A DNA stretch of 64,000 nucleotides from Collimonas sp. OK412 (GTDB lineage: Bacteria > Pseudomonadota > Gammaproteobacteria > Burkholderiales > Burkholderiaceae_D). The stretch lies in NCBI RefSeq assembly GCF_900112135.1, contig NZ_FOLC01000011.1:109164-173163 (forward strand), written 5' to 3'. Position numbers and translations under genes: made by a program. Below are positions 38,451 to 46,084 of the stretch, piece by piece. Under the pieces are notes generated by a model, which saw only the letters and a list, made by a program, of their open reading frames with translations, did not search any database and was not told the origin of the DNA. Each line of letters opens with the position of its first letter. The stretch's first letter is position 1.

Positions 38451-39047
38451 TCAAGTGACTGCCGGGGCGAATTGTTTCAGCGCAGCTGCGCACAGTGCCG
38501 TGGACAGCTTGGGGTCATCAACGGCACGCGCAACCATGGTGGTGCCTATCAGGGCGCAAACCAGCGCCATCGCCTGCTCGTGCGCCTGCGGCTGACCCCA
38601 ATCAGGCAATTGGCGGGCAAACAGATCGATCATTTCCTTGATGTGGATGGTCGCGGCACGTCGCACTTCCGGCGCTTGGCGCGGCATTTCCGAGCCCAGC
38701 GCGGAAACCGGACAACCAGTCTCAATCGCTCCTATATGCTCCGGCGACAAATAAGCGTGCATCATAGCCTGCAACGCTTGTCCCGGCGGTGCGGCGGCCG
38801 CCACCTGCGCCGCCAACGCCACCGATTCAGCGCCGGCACGGTCGCCGGCCTCCGCCAGCAAAGCATCGCGCGATTCGAAGTGCGCGTAGAAGCCACCGTG
38901 CGTCAGGCCGGCTTCCTTCATGATGTCGGCTACGCCAGTGCCGCCGTAGCCACTGCGGCGGATGGCGCGCGCAGCCACCTCTACGATGCGTTCGTGTGAG
39001 GCTTCTTTGCGGCTGACAGCGGTGTGTTTGGTAGATTTCTTAACCAT
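38451..39047 (-). CDS. TetR-family repressor, module 2
   Basis: This 198-aa paralogue of the module 1 TetR has a nearly identical recognition region (YGGTGVADIMKEAGLTHGGFYAHF), so the two probably bind the same DNA. The ligand-binding half is more diverged. The fourth palindrome overlaps its start (39046-39059), and five in-frame codons upstream also lie within that palindrome. Start 39047 gives MVKKSTKHTAV. Cross-regulation of both modules by either repressor is plausible. Confidence 0.88.
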   Translation of the reverse strand: MVKKSTKHTAVSRKEASHERIVEVAARAIRRSGYGGTGVADIMKEAGLTHGGFYAHFESRDALLAEAGDRAGAESVALAAQVAAAAPPGQALQAMMHAYLSPEHIGAIETGCPVSALGSEMPRQAPEVRRAATIHIKEMIDLFARQLPDWGQPQAHEQAMALVCALIGTTMVARAVDDPKLSTALCAAALKQFAPAVT

Positions 39048-39059
39048 GATGACCATCAT
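39046..39059. promoter_or_regulatory. TetR operator candidate at the module 2 TetR start
   Basis: ATGATGACCATCAT overlaps the TetR start codon, in the same position as the module 1 site. Confidence 0.65.
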
Positions 39060-39640
39060 ATACCATTTTTAATTAATGTGCACACACACCAATTCGGAGA
39101 GGACAGTTGCCGCTCTGACCGGACCTAGGTCTTGAAACCAAAAAACCGAACGACGGTCTCGTTGAGCTCCAACAAGCTCTAGCCAGGTTTGCAATCTGAC
39201 AGACAAATCCGCTTTGGTGCATAGTGCAGCTGGGAAACACCTGAATAGTGGGACAACCGTTTGGCGCACAAGGTCACTTCACTCGCCAAGCAGGCACGGA
39301 ATTTCTGCCCAAAACTGTTTACCCGATTACGATGCCTGCGATGATGCGTTGTTAGCGTAGTGAAATTCCGTCCATTTTTTGTACTCGGTAGTGAATCCCT
39401 CTTGACGTACTTACACCAACATCCTGTGCGGCATCATTGCTCGGCGCGCAGTCATCTCCCCGCCACGCCTGCCCGCTAATTTGGTCGCTTTCGACTCAAA
39501 TTTTTTGAAGTGACGCACATAGGAGAAACCTGGCGTCGAAGGGCGAAAATACGCCGCAAAAAAACGACGCAAAACGACGCACGCGGAGGGGTAAAAGTGG
39601 GTTCTGGTGTGAGCGATGAAAAACCGATTTCAGGTTTGAC
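39060..39640. other. gene-free stretch in the island
   Basis: No convincing ORF. Short frames here lack any recognisable protein. A short tandem of AAAACGACGCA-like units occurs near 39555-39580. Confidence 0.4.
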
Positions 39641-39654
39641 CTCGGGGAAAGCAT

Positions 39655-39925
39655 AATCTTTATAACCACGTGATTTTATGCACTGTAAGCCGTTGATTTA
39701 TATAGGCTTAAATGGTTATGGTTGAACTATAACTTTTGATAACCTCAAGTATAACCAGGCTTTAAGTCATTGATTTATATAGTTATTTATTTTTATAGAA
39801 ATTATCTTTAACTTTATAACTTAGTTATGCCAAGGTTATGTCGAAGTTATACTTTGTCGAATCTTGCAAAGCCTTATGCAGAAAGGGTTTTCAGCCACTT
39901 TCTGCAAAATGTTATAAAAATTATG
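39655..39925. repeat. AT-rich cluster of GTTAT/ATAAC repeats, iteron-like
   Basis: About eleven copies of GTTAT or its complement occur within 260 bases (for example near 39662, 39715, 39729, 39739, 39751, 39782, 39816, 39823, 39835, 39846 and 39911). A longer unit, TTGATTTATATAG, is present twice (about 39703 and 39769). The block is sharply more AT-rich than the flanks. Repeats of this density resemble plasmid iterons or a multi-site operator. No replication gene is adjacent. Confidence 0.5.
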
Positions 39926-39990
39926 GTTTTCCCGAGGGGTACCTTATTCTAGAAATAATGCACAAAATCAATGCAATGTGGCAATATTAG

Positions 39991-40190
39991 TGTTCGTTTG
40001 CGCGCCGAATTGACCCACTCAGTTTGCCCCTCCCTCCATTGCCTGGCGGACGCCGCCACCCTGTCGTAAGACCCCGTGAAACCCAATTCCAACAGGTCCT
40101 CGTGAAGCTGTTTCAGGCTGCGTCGTTGCTTGCGGGATTTGGCCGCCTCGGTCTTGAGCCAGCCTGAAAGCTGGAAGACGTATGGGTCGA
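39991..40190 (-). pseudogene. internal fragment of an IS21-family transposase (istA)
   Basis: Read leftward, about 65 codons give DPYVFQLSGWLKTEAAKS, then LKQLHEDLLELGFTGSYDRV, then ARQWREGQTEWVNSARKRT. This is the part of IstA just before its catalytic domain. Both ends are lost. A 36-bp piece of its end recurs in opposite orientation at 44006-44041. Confidence 0.7.
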
Positions 40191-40279
40191 TGGCACTGGC
40201 CGATTGGTGCTCTGCATAGGCAGGCTCGGTCGACTATCGATCACGGTGCCGCCCACGGGCGGCGTCGCGCATCTAGGAT

Positions 40280-40634
40280 AAGGCCAGTGATCGAGGCGCA
40301 ACGGCGCAGGATAATCGCCTGTTTTTAGAAGCTGTTTTGTGGATCGTGCGGACGGGGTCGCCTTGGCGAGACATACCTGCAGAACTGGAAAACTGGCACA
40401 CGACGTACACGCAGTTCAAGCGCTGGGGTGAATCTGGCGTATGCCAACAGGTGGTCGAAGCCGTCAATGACGATCGTGATTTGGAGCCGCTGATGATTGA
40501 TAGCACGGCGGTGGCGCCCACCAGTATCGGCGGGTGCAAAAAAAGAAGGCCATCAAACGATAGGCCGTTCGCGTGGCGGCCTGACGAGCAAGATTCATGC
40601 GGTACCTGCGCAGTGACGTCCGTTGCCCGAGGCG
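40280..40634 (+). pseudogene. degraded IS5-family transposase fragment
   Basis: The frame reads DNRLFLEAVLWIVRTGSPWRDIP, then FKRWGESGVCQQVVEAVNDDRDLEP, then MIDSTAV, the N-terminal half of an IS427-group transposase. The frame then shifts (the expected GRSRGGLTSKIHA is in another frame) and the sequence stops near 40634. There the C-terminal codons of the putative effector begin on the other strand. A TAG precedes the fragment. Confidence 0.75.
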
Positions 40635-42413
40635 TCAACGAGTTGTTTCAGGGCGGCTATCCTTTTCCGCGCGCACAGCGGCTTCGGCCTGCCATGTTCC
40701 GCCAATCACTTTGTAACTCAGGCCGGCCATGGCGCCTGAGCCGCCGTTGGAGAGCAGCGATGTCGCCGCCGGCGACAACCCTACCTGCTCACCGATGACG
40801 GATAGCACATTGCTGGCCGCTATATTGCTGTTGATGGCCGCCGTGCGAGCGACGGATTGATCGAATACGCGCATGTAATCCTCGCGCTTTCCTTTCCATG
40901 CAGGATCGAATTTTTGGCTGGTGCTGGCTTCCTTGGCCTCTTCCTGGGTCACATTGGTCCAGTCCGCGGTTTCCAGCACCGTATTGATGGTTGCTTTGAC
41001 TGCGGACGAGTGATAAACGACGTTCATTGCTTCGTGTTTGCTGAGCGGGGAATGTTGTCCGGCGAGGGCCAGCCTGGCGTCGCCCAAGGCTGCCGGCACA
41101 AATGCACTGAAGGCATAGTTGGCCGCAATATTTACTTTTGCGTAGAATTCGCCCGAAGCATTCATATGTGATCCGCTGACGCCGCCATTGGTGTCGGCTT
41201 CCGTGTTTACCATGCGGAATGTGGCCTGTATGGTATCGCGCGCGCCTGCGTAAGCCAGCACCTTGATATCGGACGCCACCAGCTTCGCGGCAAGTTCAGG
41301 CTGCCCAATGTGAGGGCCGGCGACGCCTAATGCAATGTTGGTAAGTATACCGCCGGTGGCCAGTGTGGTGACGGCATCGGAATAGCGGCGCTGCTGCGCC
41401 ATTTTCGTCTGCTTGTCTCCAGGTGAAAGCGTGGCCCATTGTTCGGCGCTGAGGTTGTGAAATCCGCGCGCCGCGGTTTCTGGGCTGCGTTGTTCGCGGT
41501 ACTGGCGTACACGGTGCAGGCAAAGCGACACCGTGCCCGAGACGATCTGCAAGGCCACCGCATGCTCGTGGGGAATCTGGCGCAGTCCGGCAAACAATAC
41601 TTCGTTCATGCATTCCCGAAGAAAAGTCGGAACGCCGACCGCAACCGTTTGATGGATCAGGTGGCCGGCGGTCGCGCCGGCAAATTTCTTTTCGATGCCC
41701 ATGACCCCCAGCCCCGAGGCGGCGCTTGTGGCCACTTGGCCGGCTTGCCCGCCCACGAACGTGGCGGCCTGCTTTCCTTTCGCGGCGCCGGCAGCACCCA
41801 ATTCCTTGCCTTTCTCCAAGCCCGCAACCATTTGTTTTCCGGCGAATTTTGTCGCGACAACCGTGCCGTCTTTTATCTTTCCGGCGCCGCTCTTCAGGGA
41901 CGACAATGCGCTGCCGCCAAAGGAGGCAAGACCGTTCAACGGTGCCGCAGTCATTGCCCTCCAACTCGACGCAGGCGGCGGTGGCGGCGCGAATTCTATT
42001 TCGACCGCAGTATCATTAAACGGCGAATCTGGGGTGAATATCGGTGCTCCTGTGATACGACGCAAGGAGGTGGAGCCGCGGGTGGTGTTAGATGTTCTGC
42101 CACTTTCAGTGCCAGGCTCGGACGGTGTCGCGGTTCCGATTTCATTGTGGGGAGGGGAAGCATGCTGGCTTTTACCCCCTGCATTTGAGGTTCCCGGCAG
42201 GTTTGCATTCAGAATACGAGGCGAATTCCCAGCTGAAATGCGACCGGGAGTCAATGAGTCCGGCTTCGGTTTCAGCCCTTCAAGCGCTGTGTTCGTGGTT
42301 AGACTGGACCGCGCCCGAGTCAATGACGGTTTGCTCCCGGAAGCGTCCTCAGAGGGAGAGATCGTGTGCGGCATCGAGTGCGTCCGCGATATTCCTCCCG
42401 TTTCTCCTGCCAT
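40635..42413 (-). CDS. putative type III secreted effector
   Basis: This 592-aa protein of unknown fold has a long Ser/Thr/Pro-rich, probably disordered N-terminus (about residues 1-150), as expected for a type III export signal plus chaperone-binding region. Ala/Gly/Lys-rich repeats follow (about 165-235). A more hydrophobic half (LRECMNEVLFAGLRQ, TLATGGILTNIALGVAG) looks helical and possibly membrane-inserting. I chose the ATG at 42413, with GGGAG 8 bases upstream. Two CesT-like chaperone genes lie directly upstream on the same strand. The 3' end runs into IS5 debris, so the C-terminus may be truncated. I recognise no enzymatic motif. The effector call rests on context and composition. Confidence 0.6.
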   Translation of the reverse strand: MAGETGGISRTHSMPHTISPSEDASGSKPSLTRARSSLTTNTALEGLKPKPDSLTPGRISAGNSPRILNANLPGTSNAGGKSQHASPPHNEIGTATPSEPGTESGRTSNTTRGSTSLRRITGAPIFTPDSPFNDTAVEIEFAPPPPPASSWRAMTAAPLNGLASFGGSALSSLKSGAGKIKDGTVVATKFAGKQMVAGLEKGKELGAAGAAKGKQAATFVGGQAGQVATSAASGLGVMGIEKKFAGATAGHLIHQTVAVGVPTFLRECMNEVLFAGLRQIPHEHAVALQIVSGTVSLCLHRVRQYREQRSPETAARGFHNLSAEQWATLSPGDKQTKMAQQRRYSDAVTTLATGGILTNIALGVAGPHIGQPELAAKLVASDIKVLAYAGARDTIQATFRMVNTEADTNGGVSGSHMNASGEFYAKVNIAANYAFSAFVPAALGDARLALAGQHSPLSKHEAMNVVYHSSAVKATINTVLETADWTNVTQEEAKEASTSQKFDPAWKGKREDYMRVFDQSVARTAAINSNIAASNVLSVIGEQVGLSPAATSLLSNGGSGAMAGLSYKVIGGTWQAEAAVRAEKDSRPETTR

Positions 42414-42487
42414 GATGCATCTCCCTTTAGATGTCAAAAATCGTCGTGACCGATTGTTGTCGTGAATGTTGCAATTGTTGTGTCAGA

Positions 42488-42946
42488 TTAATGGCGTTTC
42501 GCCTGAATTTCGGTCGCAAACGCGGCCAGTTCCCGTAGCCAGCGGGCAAGTGCAACGGGCTGTGGCTGAGCCAGCGGCCAGCGACGCATCAAACTCGGGC
42601 CGCCGTAACCGTCCGTTGCAACCACGCCCGACGACAGCAGCAACTGGGCGTTGGCCTGCAGCAGCGCTTTGCGTGCTGCCTGATTCGCCCAAGCCGGGTC
42701 GAGCAGCGCGCTCGCAATCAGTGCCGAATCGTCCGGCGCGCAGGCGAGCAATAAACGCTGCTCGCCGATCAAGAGGCGACCGGTGCGCGCGACCTCCCGT
42801 GCGACCTCCTTCGTTGTACCGAGCAGCAGCATCACTTCGGCAATCAGAACCAGCACTTCCCTGGTCGCCTCGAATTCCTGCAATGCAGCCGGTGGCGTTC
42901 CTGTTTGCCCGCTCTTCGTCATATGCAACGTATTGCCGAATTTCAT
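42488..42946 (-). CDS. putative type III secretion chaperone (CesT-like), second of two
   Basis: This 152-aa protein has the composition of class I type III chaperones. The C-terminal half has ARKALLQANAQLLLSSGVV followed by a short strand and MRRWPLAQPQP, like the final helix-strand part of the CesT fold. Its ATG overlaps the stop of the upstream chaperone gene (ATGA), so the two are coupled and may act as a heterodimer. The effector gene follows 74 bases downstream. Similarity is weak by eye. Confidence 0.55.
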   Translation of the reverse strand: MKFGNTLHMTKSGQTGTPPAALQEFEATREVLVLIAEVMLLLGTTKEVAREVARTGRLLIGEQRLLLACAPDDSALIASALLDPAWANQAARKALLQANAQLLLSSGVVATDGYGGPSLMRRWPLAQPQPVALARWLRELAAFATEIQAKRH

Positions 42947-43413
42947 TGGAGCCTCTCTTTGACGTCAATATTATTTGAGGTGCCGGCGCGCACCGCCACG
43001 CACAGGTCATGCATGCTTTCCAATGCGGCGCGCAACAGTTCCGGTTCATGCATGGCCGACGGTAGATTCATCAGCAGACAGGCGGTGTCGCCTTCGTCCA
43101 GGGCAAAGCCCCAATCCGCGACGATCATTGCCGCTGCATTGGCGCGCAACATGGTGTTATGCCAAACGCTAGGATCTATACCGTCTGGCTTGGCCATGGT
43201 GGCTGAGGCCACGATGCGCAGCGCAGCATCAGGCAGTTCCTTGACATGAATTGCGAACTCGATCCCATCGCTGTACAGCAGGCCGGACTGAGCGAATGTT
43301 TGCTTGCTTTCGACATTCAGTCCCATGATGTCCGCGGTTGCGTGCAGCAATGCCGTCCGGCTCAGACGAGAGCCAAAAGATGCAGTATCTACGGCTGGTG
43401 AATTCTGGAACAT
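42943..43413 (-). CDS. putative type III secretion chaperone (CesT/Tir family), first of two
   Basis: This 156-aa protein fits the class I chaperone pattern. DGIEFAIHVKELPDAALRIVA gives the first beta pair. MLRANAAAMIVADWGFALDEGDTACLLMNLP has the helix-then-strand signature typical of CesT-like proteins, and a final amphipathic helix follows (LLRAALESMHDLCVAV). Such proteins bind the N-terminus of their effector in the cytoplasm and deliver it to the injectisome. It is the first gene of the chaperone-chaperone-effector operon. No clear hrp/PIP box was found upstream. Confidence 0.65.
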   Translation of the reverse strand: MFQNSPAVDTASFGSRLSRTALLHATADIMGLNVESKQTFAQSGLLYSDGIEFAIHVKELPDAALRIVASATMAKPDGIDPSVWHNTMLRANAAAMIVADWGFALDEGDTACLLMNLPSAMHEPELLRAALESMHDLCVAVRAGTSNNIDVKERLQ

Positions 43414-43475
43414 GCGATTTTCCTTGATGGCAATCAGATGACTCTTATTCCACTCTCAAACGAGGCTGCCGTGTG

Positions 43476-43823
43476 ATGCGCCTGCGAAAGATCGCTTCGA
43501 TAGGCGAACTTCGTGAATCGCGCGCTCTTTTGGTGAAGTGGACTAACATGGCAAGCGGACAACATTTGTCGCCCAGGCCATCGTGTTCCGGCCAACTGAT
43601 GCACGTGTGCATAGCCGCTCATTGGGATAACCACGACAAGTTCAGATTCAGCACGCCGTTAGGTGGCGGTTTCTTTGACTCCACCCAGTGGATGGACGAC
43701 AACACGCGCCGAACCTTTGCAATCCGAGTCACTGCGATGGAATGCGAGCGATCTGCGCTGTTCGAGATACTGGCTGACGAGTCAAGGAAACTGCACCTGA
43801 AATTCTTCAACTACATCAATTGA
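43476..43823 (+). CDS. hypothetical protein
   Basis: An open frame of about 115 aa is divergent from the chaperone operon. Codon use looks protein-like (for example GGFFDSTQWMDDNTRR and SALFEILADESRKLHLKFF). I recognise no domain. The C-terminal part is a plausible amphipathic helix. It lies close to the distal end of the island and could be a small remnant. Confidence 0.35.
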   Translation: MRLRKIASIGELRESRALLVKWTNMASGQHLSPRPSCSGQLMHVCIAAHWDNHDKFRFSTPLGGGFFDSTQWMDDNTRRTFAIRVTAMECERSALFEILADESRKLHLKFFNYIN

Positions 43824-43876
43824 CGCCACGGCAGTCGGAGCTCTATTCAAGTGGGGGATTTTTTGACCAACTAGGC

Positions 43877-43905
43877 GCATTCAGTGTTTTTCACGCACTG
43901 AATGC
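43877..43905. other. perfect 10-bp hairpin near the island end
   Basis: GCATTCAGTG and CACTGAATGC flank a 9-base loop. It lies just after GGGGATTTTTTGACCAA, a motif also found next to the integrase stop (29549-29566, with one extra T). Confidence 0.6.
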
Positions 43906-43962
43906 ACAAACAGTAGTTGTTGCCTGGCGCAGCATTGCGGCATACGCGCATTCTGCGTGCTT

Positions 43963-44002
43963 GACTCATAATCCGTTGGTGCCCAATTCGACTCTGGGGG
44001 GG
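43963..44002 (+). repeat. attachment-site copy of the tRNA 3' half
   Basis: From GACTCATAAT to the run of seven Gs this matches 29451-29490 of the tRNA with one mismatch (CCAATT for CCAGTT). It lacks the 5' half and an intact CCA end, so it is not a tRNA gene. It marks the far end of the element that integrated into the tRNA at 29419-29497. Confidence 0.88.
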
Positions 44003-44005
44003 CCA

Positions 44006-44041
44006 CAAGCTGAGTGGGTCAATTCAGCACGCAAACGAACA
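44006..44041 (+). repeat. inverted copy of an IS21 istA segment
   Basis: 36 bases match the complement of 39991-40026 at 33 positions and encode the same AEWVNSARKRT peptide. Sequence similarity ends at the same base in both copies. Confidence 0.75.
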
Positions 44042-44076
44042 ATCGATGTAACAATAAAGCACTTTGTTACTCAGGA

Positions 44077-45096
44077 TCAAACGCTTCGTTTATAAGCGTT
44101 GGGGGTTAATCCAGTCCATCGCAAAAATGCCCGTTGAAATGTACTTTGCTCGGAATAACCAAGTAATTGCGCGATATCAGAAAGTTGCAGTGTTGGATCT
44201 AGCAAGTACTGTTTTGCCAATTGTTGACGAATTTTTTCGAGTAGCACCCGGAAACTGGTGCCGCACTGGTCTAAGCGGCGGCGCAGTGTTCTAGGCGTTA
44301 TATTAAATTTGCTCGCGACACTATCCAATTCTGGCTCGCCCTCATGAATTTGGCTTGTGATGCAACGTCGGACTGACATCACGAACTCGTTTTCTGTAGG
44401 TAGCTGATTTAGGAATTCATTTGCTTGCCTCTCTAACAGAGCTACCAATACAGGCTCTGGTTTTTTTAGGGGAACAGTCAGCGAATGCAGCGGTACGCGT
44501 ATGCTAGTCGCGGCTTGATTAAAAAGAACTTCACATTTGAAGAAATCTCTATAGGCATGTAAAGACGACGGCTCGGGATTGATAAAGCTCACTTGCTTCC
44601 ACTCTACATCCTTGCTAGATATGCACTTGGAAAATTGGAGAAGTGTCGCTATGCCAAATTCAAGGTGTAGTCGCCCGTGCCCCCCGGAACTTCTTGCAGG
44701 CCATCTAAGCACAAGATCGCTTCCGTCAATAATAGGAGCCTCTAAGCCGCCTTGCTCCACCTCTTGTATAAGGCGCTGATATGCTTGCAGGCGTAGCAGC
44801 GATGCGCCAAGAGTGGGGCACGACGCGAATATGTAGCCAATGACTCCAAAGTGTGCAGGAGTAACAGTTTTCCCCAAGTGCAGGCCTAAGAGGGGGTCTC
44901 CTAATCGAACCGCGGCACATTGCAAGTGAGAGATCCAGCGTTGCAGCGGGTAGCGGATTAGAACTCGGTCGACTTCGTCAGGTGTTGGCTCATTTAATAG
45001 CTTTGAGGCATCAATCCCCTGGTTTTTTAAATATTCAAAAAGTATGCGCATATAGGCGCTGGACACAAAGCCCTGTGCAAATGTATTTAATTTCAC
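44077..45096 (-). CDS. AraC-family transcriptional regulator (copy 1)
   Basis: This protein of about 339 aa has an N-terminal arabinose-binding-like domain of the OruR/ArgR type (residues 1-200). The C-terminal double helix-turn-helix contains LDSVASKFNITPRTLRRRL and LSDIAQLLGYSEQSTFQRAFLRWTG. The frame is open upstream to 45312. I chose the GTG at 45096 because it aligns with the start of copy 2 at 51336. The two proteins are nearly identical over their length. The pair flanks the adhesin gene in inverted orientation, so they are its likely regulators. Confidence 0.85.
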   Translation of the reverse strand: MKLNTFAQGFVSSAYMRILFEYLKNQGIDASKLLNEPTPDEVDRVLIRYPLQRWISHLQCAAVRLGDPLLGLHLGKTVTPAHFGVIGYIFASCPTLGASLLRLQAYQRLIQEVEQGGLEAPIIDGSDLVLRWPARSSGGHGRLHLEFGIATLLQFSKCISSKDVEWKQVSFINPEPSSLHAYRDFFKCEVLFNQAATSIRVPLHSLTVPLKKPEPVLVALLERQANEFLNQLPTENEFVMSVRRCITSQIHEGEPELDSVASKFNITPRTLRRRLDQCGTSFRVLLEKIRQQLAKQYLLDPTLQLSDIAQLLGYSEQSTFQRAFLRWTGLTPNAYKRSV

Positions 45097-45383
45097 TGCT
45101 TTTATGTTCAAAAAACGTACAACGTATAAAACAAAGCATAGGTGACGGGATGTGCCAGTTAAAGTCCGGCCTCGGGCACCAATTACTAAAAGGCTTTCAG
45201 TGATGAGGGTCTTTTTTGTTGTGCTCCGCAACCCACTGCCTGTTCCGCAAAATCCTAATTCGGTAACGATGGGCAATCCGTCATAGCGGCGTTTACCCTC
45301 AGATGACCTCAATTATGGGTTGAGTATCCTTGCGACTATCCCGGAACCAGGAATTACAGTGATCCTCATTTTTTCTCAACTAG

Positions 45384-45863
45384 CTATTCCTCGCTCATTC
45401 CAATCAATGAAAGCCAATGCGATGTCGAACCCTCCATCAAAGAAGCAGACTCCTCCGCGTTAATTCGCGGCATGGCACGAGATCCATGACCGATTTCTCG
45501 CTTCGCTTTCCTACTACCTCTTTCTTCTCGCATTTTTTTTTGACGATCGCAATACGCAATAATTTTTCCTACCAACATGAACAAATCTCGATCATTCCGT
45601 AAATTTTCAGCCAGTTGCTGCCAGTGCCCACTTAGATACCATCGTCTAACGCGCATATAGATGGCGTTCCATTTTCCAAATTTTGGCGGCAAATCAGCCC
45701 AAACATTCGTATCAGACACAAACCACAGTACAGCTTCAATAAACAGTCTATTGTCACGAGCATGGCTTCCAGGATCTCCGGTTTTTCCCAACATCTGGAA
45801 CTCCAGTTTTTCCCATTGATCGTCTCTAATTTTCGTGCCTGATTCACATTTAGAATTCATCAT
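45384..45863 (-). CDS. stand-alone IS5/IS427-type transposase N-terminal domain protein
   Basis: 159 aa. Residues 12-100 match the DUF4096-type helix-turn-helix domain of IS5-family transposases (DDQWEKLEFQMLGKTGDPG, RDNRLFIEAVLWFVSDTNVWADLPP, KWNAIYMRVRRWYLSGHW). The DDE catalytic domain is absent. It is replaced by a basic tail (RQKKMREERGSRKAKREIGHGSRA). No terminal inverted repeats are visible next to it and the frame is clean. It may therefore be a captured DNA-binding protein rather than fresh debris, but truncated IS is the simpler alternative. It lies between AraC copy 1 and the adhesin. Confidence 0.6.
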   Translation of the reverse strand: MMNSKCESGTKIRDDQWEKLEFQMLGKTGDPGSHARDNRLFIEAVLWFVSDTNVWADLPPKFGKWNAIYMRVRRWYLSGHWQQLAENLRNDRDLFMLVGKIIAYCDRQKKMREERGSRKAKREIGHGSRAMPRINAEESASLMEGSTSHWLSLIGMSEE

Positions 45864-46026
45864 TAGCAATCTCACTTTCACTTTTTCAAACTCATCCTAT
45901 CTCTTGCAATTCACTAGCCAGAAATGAACTGCTATCACAGCACAATAGTAAAAAGAGGGATTCAAAAGATACCGTTAAGCCTCTACATTTCTTAAATGAG
46001 AAGAAACGTTACATGCAAATAAAAGT

Positions 46027-46045
46027 GGGCTTCGAACCGAAGCCC
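46027..46045 (-). terminator. adhesin gene terminator
   Basis: GGGCTTCG and CGAAGCCC form an 8-bp stem with a 3-base loop, followed leftward by ACTTTTATTT, 40 bases past the adhesin stop. Confidence 0.75.
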
Positions 46046-46084
46046 GCCTATACAATCTGCATCTGATCAAATTTACTCTTGTCC

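Noticed and set aside
39991..40026. IS21 terminal inverted repeats flanking a transposon
   Set aside because: The matching 36 bp at 39991 and 44006 encode an internal IstA peptide (EWVNSARKRT), so they are gene fragments and not IS ends.
43486..43520. PIP-box-like TTCG pair upstream of the chaperone operon
   Set aside because: The two TTCG elements are only 9 bases apart instead of about 15, and no suitably placed -10 follows.
43963..44002. A second tRNA gene
   Set aside because: Only the 3' half is present, without acceptor 5' strand, D arm or intact CCA. It is an attachment-site copy.
43820..44095. 91-codon frame crossing the tRNA copy and the istA fragment
   Set aside because: It merely joins unrelated relics in one frame.
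45097..45312. N-terminal extension of AraC copy 1
   Set aside because: The frame is open but the extra 72 residues have no counterpart in copy 2 and no similarity to the family.
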